Origin: an uncultured Oscillospiraceae bacterium
GTDB taxonomy: Bacteria; Bacillota; Clostridia; Oscillospirales; Oscillospiraceae
DNA: 40,916 bases
NCBI GenBank assembly: GCA_910587285.1
Contig: CAJULM010000024.1
Location: 1 to 40,916, forward strand
Direction: 5' to 3'
Shown here: in pieces, positions 1 through 6,971 of the stretch
Numbering within the stretch: position 1 is the first letter of the stretch
Layout of the letters: every line of letters begins with the position of its first letter
Notes under the pieces: model-generated
The model's input: the letters and a program-made list of their open reading frames with translations, nothing else
Databases searched by the model: none
What the model was told of the DNA's origin: nothing
Position numbers and translations under genes: made by a program

Positions 1-38
1 AGAACTTCGCCGAGGAGATCGCCAAGCTGGCCAAGTAA
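1..38 (+). CDS. 3' end of an unidentified gene (partial)
   Basis: Reading codons from base 3 gives NFAEEIAKLAK and then TAA at 36-38. The rest of the gene lies outside the window. The codon use (GAG, AAG, CTG, GCC) is typical of the real genes in this window, and a strong terminator follows about 60 bases later, which supports a genuine gene end. Eleven residues, charged and probably helical, are too few to name a family. Confidence 0.6.
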   Translation, partial: NFAEEIAKLAK

Positions 39-96
39 TTCTCCCTGTTCTCGTCTTTCCAGTCTTGAACATGTTTTCATCTCAATAACACCCCAC

Positions 97-134
97 AAAA
101 GGGGCTCAGGAATTCGTTCCTGGGCTCCTTTTTT
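97..134 (+). terminator. Rho-independent terminator of the leftmost gene
   Basis: A 16-bp stem with two G-U wobbles closes on a TTCG tetraloop at 113-116. The left arm starts AAAAGGGG and the right arm ends in a run of six T. It lies 58 bases after the stop at 36-38. Confidence 0.9.
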
Positions 135-383
135 ATGTTCAGCGTCCCCAGGCCATCCTCCCGCACCCCCCTCATTCTCTCCTTCGGGGGCTCCGGAATA
201 GTTAAAACTTGTACGAAAAAATCCAGAAAAACAGGGTTTTCCCAAGTAATTTCTCCCCCTCACCTCTCCCCTCCTCCCTTTTTGCTTTCCCCATGCCATC
301 CCCATAAAAATCCCTCACAAAACCGGCGCGGGCGGCTGGAAATCCCGGCTTTTTTAATCAAATAGCACCGGTTTTTGAGAAAT

Positions 384-540
384 TATTGAGTGCAGAGGAT
401 AAATTGGACGTTTGCCCCTGGAAGAGAAGAAATGAGGGCGTGGCGGGGGGATGCCTGGGGAGAAAAAGTTGTCAAGATAGCCGGGCCAATGCGTGCGTTA
501 TTCGTCGAACGTCAACATCCCAAGCACTCATAAAACGCCG
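384..540 (+). ncRNA. Candidate structured small RNA
   Basis: The stretch from 135 to 655 holds no convincing gene. Within it, TGAGTGC (387-393) can pair with GCACTCA (524-530). Further in, GGAT (397-400) pairs with ATCC (517-520), and GACGTTTG (407-414) pairs with CGAACGTC (506-513). Inside these, CCTGG (417-421) can pair with CCGGG (481-485). The result is one long interrupted stem about 145 nt across, followed directly by a terminator hairpin at 542-571, the usual shape of a free-standing small RNA. No promoter is clear upstream, and I do not recognise the sequence as 6S RNA, SRP RNA or a known riboswitch. The pairing is seen; the existence of an RNA is inference. Confidence 0.35.
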
Positions 541-541
541 A

Positions 542-571
542 GGGCCCGCGGACAACTCCGCGGGCCCTTTT
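542..571 (+). terminator. Rho-independent terminator with no coding gene before it
   Basis: GGGCCCGCGG (542-551) pairs perfectly with CCGCGGGCCC (558-567) around a six-base loop and is followed by TTTT. No coding gene ends just upstream, so it probably ends the candidate small RNA at 384-540. It also insulates the next operon. Confidence 0.85.
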
Positions 572-588
572 GCCCCCAATTTCGGGGC

Positions 589-617
589 TTGTCTTTTTCC
601 CTCAAATCGGTTACAAT
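589..617 (+). promoter_or_regulatory. Sigma-70-type promoter of the thiol/ferredoxin operon
   Basis: TTGTCT (589-594), a 17-base spacer and TACAAT (612-617) lie about 39 bases ahead of the GTG start at 656. This is the only good promoter between the terminator at 542-571 and the operon. Confidence 0.7.
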
Positions 618-655
618 ATCCCCGATCACCGAAGCATATAGGGAGGCATCATTTC

Positions 656-838
656 GTGAATAACACATCAAGCGGCCGCAGCAAAGCCTTTTCCCGCCGC
701 CACGGGCCGACGGCTGCCCGTCTGCTCATCGCGGGCGCGGGCGTTATCGCCCTGGCGCTGGGCATTGCCCAGGGCGGATATCAAGATACCTTGGCCAAGG
801 CGGTACGCATCTGTCTGGAGTGTGTTGGCATTGGATAG
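656..838 (+). CDS. CD1871A-type small CXXC membrane protein
   Basis: The product is 60 residues: a basic N-terminus, one membrane segment (about residues 23-41), and a C-terminal tail ending ICLECVGIG with a CxxC pair. This arrangement matches the small clostridial family named after C. difficile CD1871A, which sits beside polyferredoxin-like and thioredoxin-like genes, as here. The GTG start at 656 is chosen because GGGAGG (641-646) lies nine bases before it. The frame stays open upstream to 386, but that part has no ribosome site and overlaps a terminator. Its last codons overlap the TTG start of the next gene, suggesting translational coupling. The role is not established; the CxxC pair suggests thiol redox work at the membrane. 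Confidence 0.8.
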   Translation: MNNTSSGRSKAFSRRHGPTAARLLIAGAGVIALALGIAQGGYQDTLAKAVRICLECVGIG

Positions 839-1712
839 AAAACGAAACCGATTGGAATTTCGGCGCAAGTGCATCCAGTTGGTCAGCGCCCTGCTGTATA
901 ACGCCAACCTGCCCGGCTTCGCCTCCGGGTCCATCTACAAAGGCCCGTCCAAAGGGGTGTGCGTCCCCGGCCTCAACTGCTACTCCTGCCCCGGCGCGGT
1001 GGGGTCCTGCCCCCTGGGCGCTCTACAGAACGCCCTGAGCAATCTGCCCCACAAGCTGCCGCTGTACATCGCCGGATTTTTTTTGCTCACGGGCATTGTC
1101 CTGGGCCGGGTGGTGTGCGGGTTTCTGTGCCCCTTCGGGCTGATTCAGGAGCTGCTGCACAAAATTCCCACCCCAAAAATTAAAAAAGGCCAGTGGACTC
1201 GCCGGCTGAGCTGGCTGAAATACGTCGTCTTGGCCCTGTTTGTGGTGGCGCTGCCCATTTGGTACGCTTTCGCCCAGGGCCTGCCGGTGCCCGCCTTCTG
1301 CAAGTACATCTGCCCCGCCGGGACGTTGGAGGGCGGCTTCCCCTTGCTGGCCCTGCGCCCGGAGTACCGGGCCCTGGCCGGAGTGCTGTTCAGCTGGAAG
1401 GCCCTGCTGTGCGTGGCCATTCTGGCGCTGTGCGTCTTCATGTACCGGGCATTCTGCCGCTTTTTGTGCCCCCTGGGGGCCATCTACTCCCTGTTCAGCC
1501 GCCTGGCCCTGCTGGCCGTCCGGGTGGACAAGGACCTGTGCGACCACTGCGGCGCGTGCGTGCGCGTGTGCCAGATGGATATCAAGCGGGTGGGCGACCA
1601 CGAGTGCATCCACTGCGGGCAGTGCGCCCAGGTCTGCCATGCCAAGGCAATCTATTTTGGAAAGGAACAAAAACCATGTATTCAAGCAGAACAGGAAAAA
1701 CCCTCGCGCTGA
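831..1712 (+). CDS. 4Fe-4S polyferredoxin-like membrane protein (NapH/MauN type)
   Basis: About 293 residues with several membrane helices and many cysteines. There are Cys-Pro clusters of the Fer4_5 kind (GFLCPFG, CKYICPAG, CRFLCPLG) and a C-terminal pair of 4Fe-4S motifs (CDHCGACVRVC and CIHCGQCAQVC). Proteins of this kind pass electrons from quinols or cytoplasmic donors across the membrane. The start is set at TTG 831, overlapping the previous stop. TTG 825 is possible, and the longer open frame from 765 only duplicates the previous gene. The 3' end overlaps the start of the TlpA-like gene by 37 bases. With its neighbours it probably feeds reducing power to an exported thiol protein. The partner is inferred from gene order. 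Confidence 0.85.
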   Translation: MDRKRNRLEFRRKCIQLVSALLYNANLPGFASGSIYKGPSKGVCVPGLNCYSCPGAVGSCPLGALQNALSNLPHKLPLYIAGFFLLTGIVLGRVVCGFLCPFGLIQELLHKIPTPKIKKGQWTRRLSWLKYVVLALFVVALPIWYAFAQGLPVPAFCKYICPAGTLEGGFPLLALRPEYRALAGVLFSWKALLCVAILALCVFMYRAFCRFLCPLGAIYSLFSRLALLAVRVDKDLCDHCGACVRVCQMDIKRVGDHECIHCGQCAQVCHAKAIYFGKEQKPCIQAEQEKPSR

Positions 1713-2248
1713 CGGCGCTGTGCGCCCTTTTGGCGCTCACCCTGGCAGCCTGCGGCGCTCCGACCGTCCCTTCGCAGAACGGCTCCGACGCGCCGGAGGA
1801 GAGCTTCGCCCCCGGCGTCATCGCCGTAGGCGCCCCCGCCCCGGACTTCACCGCCGACCTGCTGGATGGGACCTCCTTCCAGCTGTCGGAGCAGAAGGAT
1901 AAGGCGGTTCTCATCAACTTCTGGGCCACCTGGTGCGGCCCCTGCGTGGGCGAGCTGCCCGCCTTTACCCGGCTGATTGAAACCTATGGGGACAAAATCT
2001 CCCTGCTGGCCGTCAACTGCGGGGAGAATGAGAAAACCGTCACCGACTTTTTGGAGCGCAACGGCTACACCTTCCCCGTGGCCTTGGACCTTGAGGGGGA
2101 GATCTCCTCCCTCTACCCCAGCGACGGCATCCCCTACACCCTCATCATCGCCCCGGACGGCACCATCTCCAGCATTCAGCTGGGCGCTTCCGGCGCGGAC
2201 GAGATGTTTGACCACTACAGCGCCGAGCTGGACAAAGCGCTGTCCTGA
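1676..2248 (+). CDS. TlpA-like thiol-disulfide lipoprotein
   Basis: The product is 190 residues. The N-terminus is a lipoprotein signal with lipobox LAAC, so the mature protein should be anchored outside the membrane from about Cys22. A linker of some 30 residues follows, then a TlpA/ResA-like thioredoxin fold with FWATWCGPC carrying the CxxC active site and a later GIPYTL cis-proline loop. Such proteins reduce disulfides outside the cell or in cytochrome maturation. AAAGGA at 1661-1666 precedes the ATG by nine bases. As the last gene of a three-gene operon with two other Cys-rich membrane proteins, it probably receives electrons from the polyferredoxin-like protein. That coupling is inference; the fold is clear. 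Confidence 0.92.
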   Translation: MYSSRTGKTLALTALCALLALTLAACGAPTVPSQNGSDAPEESFAPGVIAVGAPAPDFTADLLDGTSFQLSEQKDKAVLINFWATWCGPCVGELPAFTRLIETYGDKISLLAVNCGENEKTVTDFLERNGYTFPVALDLEGEISSLYPSDGIPYTLIIAPDGTISSIQLGASGADEMFDHYSAELDKALS

Positions 2249-2255
2249 CAAAAAA

Positions 2256-2304
2256 CGCGGCGGGCTTCGCTATAAGAGCCCGCCGCGCTGCTGTTTTCTT
2301 TTTC
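2256..2304. terminator. Terminator between convergent genes
   Basis: CGCGGCGGGCT (2256-2266) pairs with AGCCCGCCGCG (2277-2287). An interrupted T-rich tract follows on the plus strand. It lies between the TlpA-like gene and the oppositely oriented diguanylate cyclase. Confidence 0.75.
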
Positions 2305-3220
2305 ACCGCTCCCGCCACTGCTCTCGGCCCTCATTGGACCACACCACCATATTCCGGCCCAGGCGCTTAGCGTCGTACAGCATGGTGTCCGCCAGCTTCA
2401 GATAGGTGCTGTAATGGTCCTGGGCGCTGGGACACAGCGTCACGCCGCCCATGCTCACAGTGACCCACGGGCTCACCGGCGATTTGTGGGGAATGTGCAA
2501 ATCCTCCACCGCCTGTCGAACGGTTTTCATAAACTCAAACGCGGGCTGAGCGTCGCTGCCCACAAAGATGGACACAAACTCCTCTCCGCCATACCGGGCA
2601 AACAGATCGGTGGAGCGGTGGAAGAAGGAGGAGGCCGTTTTGGCCACGGCCGAAATCACCTGATCCCCCGCGGGGTGTCCAAAGGTGTCGTTATACACCT
2701 TGAACTTGTCAATGTCAAACATACAGATGGAGAACGGCAGCTCAAAGCGCACCGCCTCCCGCCAACGGGCGAGGCACTCCTCCTCATACCGCCGCCGGTT
2801 GGCCACGCCGGTGAGCTCATCCACCATGGCCTGCTTTTTAAATTGCATTTGATAGTGGTGCAGCTGGATGTGGGTGTTCACCCGGGCCTTGATAATCACC
2901 GGGCTGAAGGGCTTGGTCACATAGTCCACCGCTCCCAGCAGCAGTCCCCGCTCCTCGTACTGTACGTCAGCCAGACTGGTGAGCAGAATCACAGGGATGT
3001 GACGGGTCAGCTCCGTGGCCTTCAGCTCCTGCATCATCATAAAGCCGTCCACCCCCGGCATCACCACGTCCAACAGAATCAGGGAGTAGTTTCCCTCCTT
3101 CGCTTCCCGGAGGCCGTCCTCCGCATTTTGGCAGGTGGTCAGCTCATAATCGCCCTTTAAAATGGAGCACAGAAACTCGCTCTGCACCGGGCTGTCGTCA
3201 ATCACCAATATTTTATCCAT
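2303..3220 (-). CDS. Response regulator with GGDEF domain (diguanylate cyclase, PleD-like)
   Basis: The product is 305 residues. Residues 1-120 form a receiver domain: DDSP acidic patch, phospho-acceptor Asp in LILLDVVMPGVDGF, and Lys in the VTKPFSP loop. The rest is a GGDEF domain with GGEEF as the active loop, so it should make cyclic di-GMP from GTP. RSTD five residues before GGEEF matches the RxxD inhibitory site, so product feedback is likely. The start is ATG at 3220, preceded by GGGAGGAG. The open frame extends further upstream but would overlap the previous gene. It lies 11 bases after the PAS protein in the same operon. No histidine kinase is encoded nearby, so the phosphate donor is unknown. 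Confidence 0.93.
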   Translation of the reverse strand: MDKILVIDDSPVQSEFLCSILKGDYELTTCQNAEDGLREAKEGNYSLILLDVVMPGVDGFMMMQELKATELTRHIPVILLTSLADVQYEERGLLLGAVDYVTKPFSPVIIKARVNTHIQLHHYQMQFKKQAMVDELTGVANRRRYEEECLARWREAVRFELPFSICMFDIDKFKVYNDTFGHPAGDQVISAVAKTASSFFHRSTDLFARYGGEEFVSIFVGSDAQPAFEFMKTVRQAVEDLHIPHKSPVSPWVTVSMGGVTLCPSAQDHYSTYLKLADTMLYDAKRLGRNMVVWSNEGREQWRER

Positions 3221-3231
3221 GGGTCTCCTCC

Positions 3232-4101
3232 CTATTGATTTGCCCCCGGCCTGCGCGTGCCGCTGCTGATATCCTGGGCCACATACACCGCAGTCTTCGG
3301 CGCTTCGTCCCCTGCCGTCCGGGCCAGCACGGCGGTGGCCCGCACCCAGCTCCACGCCCCCTCGCCGCTTCCCGGCTCATCGGTCAGCCTGCGGTATTCC
3401 ACCGCCACGTACGGCTGCCACCACCGCAGCTTTTGGCGTAAATTTTGGACGTTCATGGTGTCCAGATACTCCTTCCGGTCCTCCGGGTGGACGAAATGGT
3501 TGGCATAAACCTGAAGCGCCGCAGAGCAGTTCACCTCGTTGCCCAGCACATCCCCCACCCGGTGCAGCTCGGTGACGGCGCGGAAGGTATCCTGCTCCAA
3601 ATCCAAATAATAAGTAGAGAAAAACAGGTGGCTCAGGCTGTTGATGATATACGCCCGGTCCTCCAGGCTGCGGATCAGCTCCCGCCTGCCGTCCCCCTCG
3701 CCCTCTATGCTCTCTTTCATGGCGGAGTGCACGTCCTTGACGCACAAAATCACAAACTCCTCTCCGCCGGCCCGGCCTGGAATGACCTCCATCAGATTCC
3801 AGCGGTAATCGTCCCCCATTCGCCGGCGGTAGAGCAGGTTGGTGCCCTCCTCTCCCGCCCGGACGCACTTGCGCAGCTGCTCCAGCCGGGTAAATGCCAC
3901 AAACCGCTCGGTGTCCTCCCCGTGGATCGCTCCACCCATGGCAAACCGCTCCAGCTGGACGCTTAACGCATCCTCACCAGGCCGCCAGCTCTCCGGGTCG
4001 GTTTTCAGCACCTCGCAGCGATCCCGCTCCAAATCCACCCGCAGAATCTTTCGATATATGTCCCCGGTGCTTAAAATATTCTCATATCCTCTGCTCTCCA
4101 C
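3232..4101 (-). CDS. Tandem PAS-like sensor protein without output domain
   Basis: About 289 residues with two similar halves. Each half begins with a xYxLDLEQD-like strand, has an H-x-ED-R turn (IHGEDTERF and VHPEDRKEY), and ends with a strand before KDV or QDI, which is the pattern of PAS_3-type domains. There is no membrane segment, kinase, GGDEF or EAL domain, so it probably passes a signal by binding another protein. The start is uncertain. GTG 4101 has GGAGGG seven bases upstream, while TTG 4107 would sit almost on top of that site. It is followed after 11 bases by the REC-GGDEF gene, which is the natural partner. The ligand is unknown. Confidence 0.75.
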   Translation of the reverse strand: MESRGYENILSTGDIYRKILRVDLERDRCEVLKTDPESWRPGEDALSVQLERFAMGGAIHGEDTERFVAFTRLEQLRKCVRAGEEGTNLLYRRRMGDDYRWNLMEVIPGRAGGEEFVILCVKDVHSAMKESIEGEGDGRRELIRSLEDRAYIINSLSHLFFSTYYLDLEQDTFRAVTELHRVGDVLGNEVNCSAALQVYANHFVHPEDRKEYLDTMNVQNLRQKLRWWQPYVAVEYRRLTDEPGSGEGAWSWVRATAVLARTAGDEAPKTAVYVAQDISSGTRRPGANQ

Positions 4102-4124
4102 AGCCAATCCCTCCAGTTCTTGTT

Positions 4125-4153
4125 ATTTTACCATAATCCCGGCCAGGAATCAA
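4125..4153 (-). promoter_or_regulatory. Promoter of the PAS / diguanylate cyclase operon
   Basis: On the minus strand TTGATT (4153-4148), a 17-base spacer and TAAAAT (4130-4125) lie about 24 bases ahead of the GTG start at 4101. Confidence 0.65.
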
Positions 4154-4228
4154 TCAAAGGTTGAAGCACAGAAGAAATTTTTCCGCTCAACGGTAAAAAA
4201 TGGGTCTGTTTTGTCGAAAGGAGCCATA

Positions 4229-4257
4229 TTTCCATCCGACCGCCTGCGTGGTATACT
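4229..4257 (+). promoter_or_regulatory. Promoter of the DUF5655 gene
   Basis: TTTCCA (4229-4234), a 17-base spacer and TATACT (4252-4257) precede the ATG at 4280. The -35 box is a fair match and the -10 box is good. Confidence 0.6.
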
Positions 4258-4279
4258 GGGAGAGAAAGGAGGCTTCCCC

Positions 4280-4657
4280 ATGAAGCTGCCAGAACACTAC
4301 AAAAATGACATCCTATTCTTTTTTCACGGCAACCCAGACGCCCTCATTCTCTACGAAACGCTGTTTCAGCAGCTGGACTCGGCCTTTCCCCACGCATCCG
4401 TAAAGGTCCAGAAAACTCAGATCAGTTTTTATGGCAGGCGGTTATTCGCCATGGTCTCCCTGCCCCGGCGCAAGCGGGACCCCGGCCTGGTGGTCTCCTT
4501 CGGCCTGGGGCACAGGGTGAACTCCCCCCGCGTCGCCGCCGTCCAGCCCTACCCCAACCGCTGGACCCATCATATCTCCGTGACAGACCGGGAGCTGCTG
4601 GACGGGGAGCTGCTGGGCTGGCTGGAGGAAGCCTGGGTCTTTGGCGAAGCAAAATAG
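4280..4657 (+). CDS. DUF5655-like small soluble protein
   Basis: The product is 125 residues with no signal or membrane segment. It begins with a helical part (LILYETLFQQL) and continues with KVQKTQISFYGRRLFAMVSLP, then a C-terminal half ending in a WLEEAW helix. This order resembles the DUF5655 family, whose role is unknown. GAAAGGAGG at 4264-4272 fixes the ATG at 4280. It has its own promoter and terminator, so it is a single-gene unit between two divergent or convergent neighbours. Confidence 0.7.
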   Translation: MKLPEHYKNDILFFFHGNPDALILYETLFQQLDSAFPHASVKVQKTQISFYGRRLFAMVSLPRRKRDPGLVVSFGLGHRVNSPRVAAVQPYPNRWTHHISVTDRELLDGELLGWLEEAWVFGEAK

Positions 4658-4666
4658 CCGCGCAAA

Positions 4667-4699
4667 GCGCCCGCCTTCCTTGATTGGGAAAGCGGGCGC
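4667..4699. terminator. Hairpin terminator between convergent genes
   Basis: GCGCCCGC (4667-4674) pairs with GCGGGCGC (4692-4699), with four more pairs inside after one mismatch. There is little T tract on either strand, so strength is uncertain. It separates the DUF5655 gene from the antiporter gene. Confidence 0.55.
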
Positions 4700-4722
4700 A
4701 GCAATACCTCAGTTTTGGGCGC

Positions 4723-6012
4723 TCACTCACTCAGACGCACCGGCTTGGGCGGAGCGTTTTTCTTCCGGGCATTGGTCTTGCCCTCCGTCTTGATCTCGCC
4801 CGCGGCGATGAGGGCGCGCTTGGTCAGCGCCGGCCCCACCAGCTCGTACACCAGCACGGAGAATAGCACCACGTTGCGCACCACACTGCCCTCAGCCAGC
4901 CGCTGGGCGGTGAGGGCCATCCCCAGCGCCACACCCGCCTGGGGCAGCAGAGTGACGCCCAGGTGCTTGGTGATGTTCTCACTGCATCCAGTCATGGCGC
5001 AGCTTCCATAGGCCCCCAGGCACTTCCCCAGAGAGCGAAATACGATATACACCGCGCCGATGAGCAGCACCACGGGGTTGGACAGCACCTTCAAGTTCAG
5101 CTCCGCTCCGCTGAGCACGAAGAACAGCACAAACAGCGGCGCCGTCCAGCCGTCCACACGACCCATCAGCTCCTCGGAGAAGTCGCAGATATTGCAAAAA
5201 ATGGTGCCCGTCATCATGCACACCAGCAGCAGGCTGAACCCGCAGTGGACGCCGCCCACCTCAAATTCCACCATGGACAGCCCCACTGTCAACAGCACAA
5301 AGCCGATGGAGATGGACAGGCGCTTGCTCCGGGAGTGGAAGAACTTCTCCACCCAAAACAGCATCCAGCCCGCAACAGCACCCAGCCCCAGGGACAGCAC
5401 AATCTCCACCACCGGCTCCACCAAAACAGTGAGCACGCTGATACTTCCGCTCTCCAGCGCGGCTGCCACGCCGAAGGAGGCGGAAAACAGCACCAGGCCC
5501 ACCGCGTCGTCAATGGCCACCACCAGCAGCAGCAGCTTGGTCAGCGGGCCGTCCGCCTTATACTGCCGCACCACCATCAGGGTGGCGGCGGGGGCGGTGG
5601 CGGCGGCGATGGCGCCCAGCGTGATGGCGGAGGAGACGGAGATCAGCGCGGGGTTGATGAAATGCAGCAGGATCAAGGCCGCGTCCACCAGCGCGGTGGT
5701 GGCCACCGCCTGCAATACGCCCACGGTGATGGCCTGCCGGCCCATGCTCCGAAGCTGCTCCAGGCGGAACTCGTTGCCGATGGTAAAGGCGATGAAGCCC
5801 AGGGCCACCTGGGATATGATATCCAGATTGGCCACCGCCTCGGCGGTGGAAAAGCCCAGGGGGGCCAGCTGGAGCGCGCCCAGGCAGTAGGGCCCCAGCA
5901 GCAGGCCGGCCACCAAATAGGCCGTGACGGCAGGCAGGTTTAGCTTTTTGGCCAGACGGGACATGAGCAGCCCCCCCACCAGGGAAAAGGACAGCTGAAT
6001 CAGAATTTGCAT
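4723..6012 (-). CDS. Cation:proton antiporter (CPA2 / Kef-type membrane domain)
   Basis: The product is 429 residues, almost all membrane helices. It starts with LPAVTAYLVAGLLLGP, the usual first signature of CPA2 exchangers, and has IDDAVGLVLF in the middle, which supplies the conserved Asp pair used in cation/proton exchange. The last 25 residues are basic and cytoplasmic. There is no TrkA-N or TrkA-C regulatory domain, so it is the short form. It should exchange Na+ or K+ for H+; the ion cannot be told from sequence. GAGGT lies shortly before the ATG at 6012. It is a single-gene unit with its own promoter. Confidence 0.88.
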   Translation of the reverse strand: MQILIQLSFSLVGGLLMSRLAKKLNLPAVTAYLVAGLLLGPYCLGALQLAPLGFSTAEAVANLDIISQVALGFIAFTIGNEFRLEQLRSMGRQAITVGVLQAVATTALVDAALILLHFINPALISVSSAITLGAIAAATAPAATLMVVRQYKADGPLTKLLLLVVAIDDAVGLVLFSASFGVAAALESGSISVLTVLVEPVVEIVLSLGLGAVAGWMLFWVEKFFHSRSKRLSISIGFVLLTVGLSMVEFEVGGVHCGFSLLLVCMMTGTIFCNICDFSEELMGRVDGWTAPLFVLFFVLSGAELNLKVLSNPVVLLIGAVYIVFRSLGKCLGAYGSCAMTGCSENITKHLGVTLLPQAGVALGMALTAQRLAEGSVVRNVVLFSVLVYELVGPALTKRALIAAGEIKTEGKTNARKKNAPPKPVRLSE

Positions 6013-6071
6013 AGCGGCACCTCGGTTTTCTTTGCATTTTCACTTTCTTCGCGCATTTTTTCACGAAGCGT

Positions 6072-6100
6072 AATATACCATCCCACCCCTCAAACCGCAA
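6072..6100 (-). promoter_or_regulatory. Promoter of the cation:proton antiporter gene
   Basis: On the minus strand TTGCGG (6100-6095), 17 bases and TATATT (6077-6072) lie 60 bases upstream of the ATG at 6012. Confidence 0.6.
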
Positions 6101-6220
6101 GGCATAATATCACCAAAAAACCGCACCGCCCGGCCTGAAACCTTGGCGCGAACGCAGGGGAAAAATTGCGCCTTCAAACCAGCCTTTTTTCTCTGTTTTG
6201 ACGGCTCTGCGCCCCTTCGG

Positions 6221-6249
6221 TTGACTTCTCCCCGCCTTTACGGTAAGAT
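6221..6249 (+). promoter_or_regulatory. Promoter of the mgtC-like / sigma-54 activator unit
   Basis: TTGACT (6221-6226), a 17-base spacer and TAAGAT (6244-6249) precede the ATG at 6290. It should also transcribe the activator gene, which follows after 13 bases. Confidence 0.75.
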
Positions 6250-6289
6250 GTTGTAAAAACGCTGCCAGTTCAAAAAGGAGGACTCCGCC

Positions 6290-6958
6290 ATGCCCAATCC
6301 AACTGCCATTGAATGTATCGCCCGCCTCGCCCTGTCCGCCCTGTTCGGCGGCATCGTCGGGCTGGAGCGGGAGCTGCGCCTAAAGGGGGCGGGGCTTCGC
6401 ACGCATCTCATTGTCTCTTTTGCCTCGTGCATGATGATGCTGGTGTCCAAATACGGCTTTTTGGATATGCTGGCCTACGACTCCGTAGGGCTGGACCCCA
6501 GCCGCATCGCCGCCGGCATCGTCACCGCCATCGGATTTCTGGGCGCGGGCACTATTTTCTCCCGCAGCCAGGGTGTCACCGGCTTGACCACCGCCGCCGG
6601 GCTGTGGGCCACCGTGGGAGTCGGCATGGCCGTGGGGGCGGGTATGTACCTCATCAGCGTGTTCGCCGTGGTTTTTATCGTGGGCATCCAGGCCGCGCTG
6701 CACCGGGACCACGCCATGCTCGGCCATGTGGCCGCCGTCATCCTGGTTCGGATGGACGACCAGCCCGGCGCGCTGGACCGGCTCCGGGCGGAGCTGACCC
6801 AACTGAATCTGACTCCCCGGGCCGTCCGGTACGAGCGGGAGGGCGAGCTGTTGACCGTGGAGCTTCAGCTGGAGCGCCTCTCCTGTCCCGTCCAGGAGTT
6901 GGGCGGGGTGCTGGCTCCGCTGATGAATCAGCCCTGGATCAAATCCATCCGCTGGTAA
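6290..6958 (+). CDS. MgtC/SapB family membrane protein
   Basis: The product is 222 residues. The first 130 carry the MgtC core: ALSALFGGIVGLERELRLKGAGLRTH, then AAGIVTAIGFLGAGTIF and TTAAGLWATVGVGMAVG, with about four or five membrane helices. A soluble C-terminal domain of about 80 residues follows and looks like an ACT-type fold. Members help bacteria survive low magnesium or modulate ATP synthase; which applies here is unknown. AAAAGGAGG precedes the ATG by eight bases. The sigma-54 activator starts 13 bases after the stop, so the two are probably cotranscribed, though no functional link is obvious. Confidence 0.9.
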   Translation: MPNPTAIECIARLALSALFGGIVGLERELRLKGAGLRTHLIVSFASCMMMLVSKYGFLDMLAYDSVGLDPSRIAAGIVTAIGFLGAGTIFSRSQGVTGLTTAAGLWATVGVGMAVGAGMYLISVFAVVFIVGIQAALHRDHAMLGHVAAVILVRMDDQPGALDRLRAELTQLNLTPRAVRYEREGELLTVELQLERLSCPVQELGGVLAPLMNQPWIKSIRW

Positions 6959-6971
6959 AGGAGGGCGCACC

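Noticed and set aside
135..365. Open frame of 76 codons after the first terminator
   Set aside because: Starts inside the T tract of the terminator, has no ribosome binding site, is rich in Ser/Pro and looks like no known protein.
386..655. Upstream extension of the CXXC protein frame
   Set aside because: Begins at TTG with no ribosome site and crosses a perfect terminator and the operon promoter; the GTG at 656 has a good site.
765..830. Longer start for the polyferredoxin-like gene
   Set aside because: This part only re-reads the previous coding gene in another frame; the protein similarity begins after the overlap.
5060..5943. Long plus-strand frames opposite the antiporter gene
   Set aside because: GC-rich shadows rich in His, Gln, Ser and Thr with no ribosome sites; the minus-strand antiporter explains the region.
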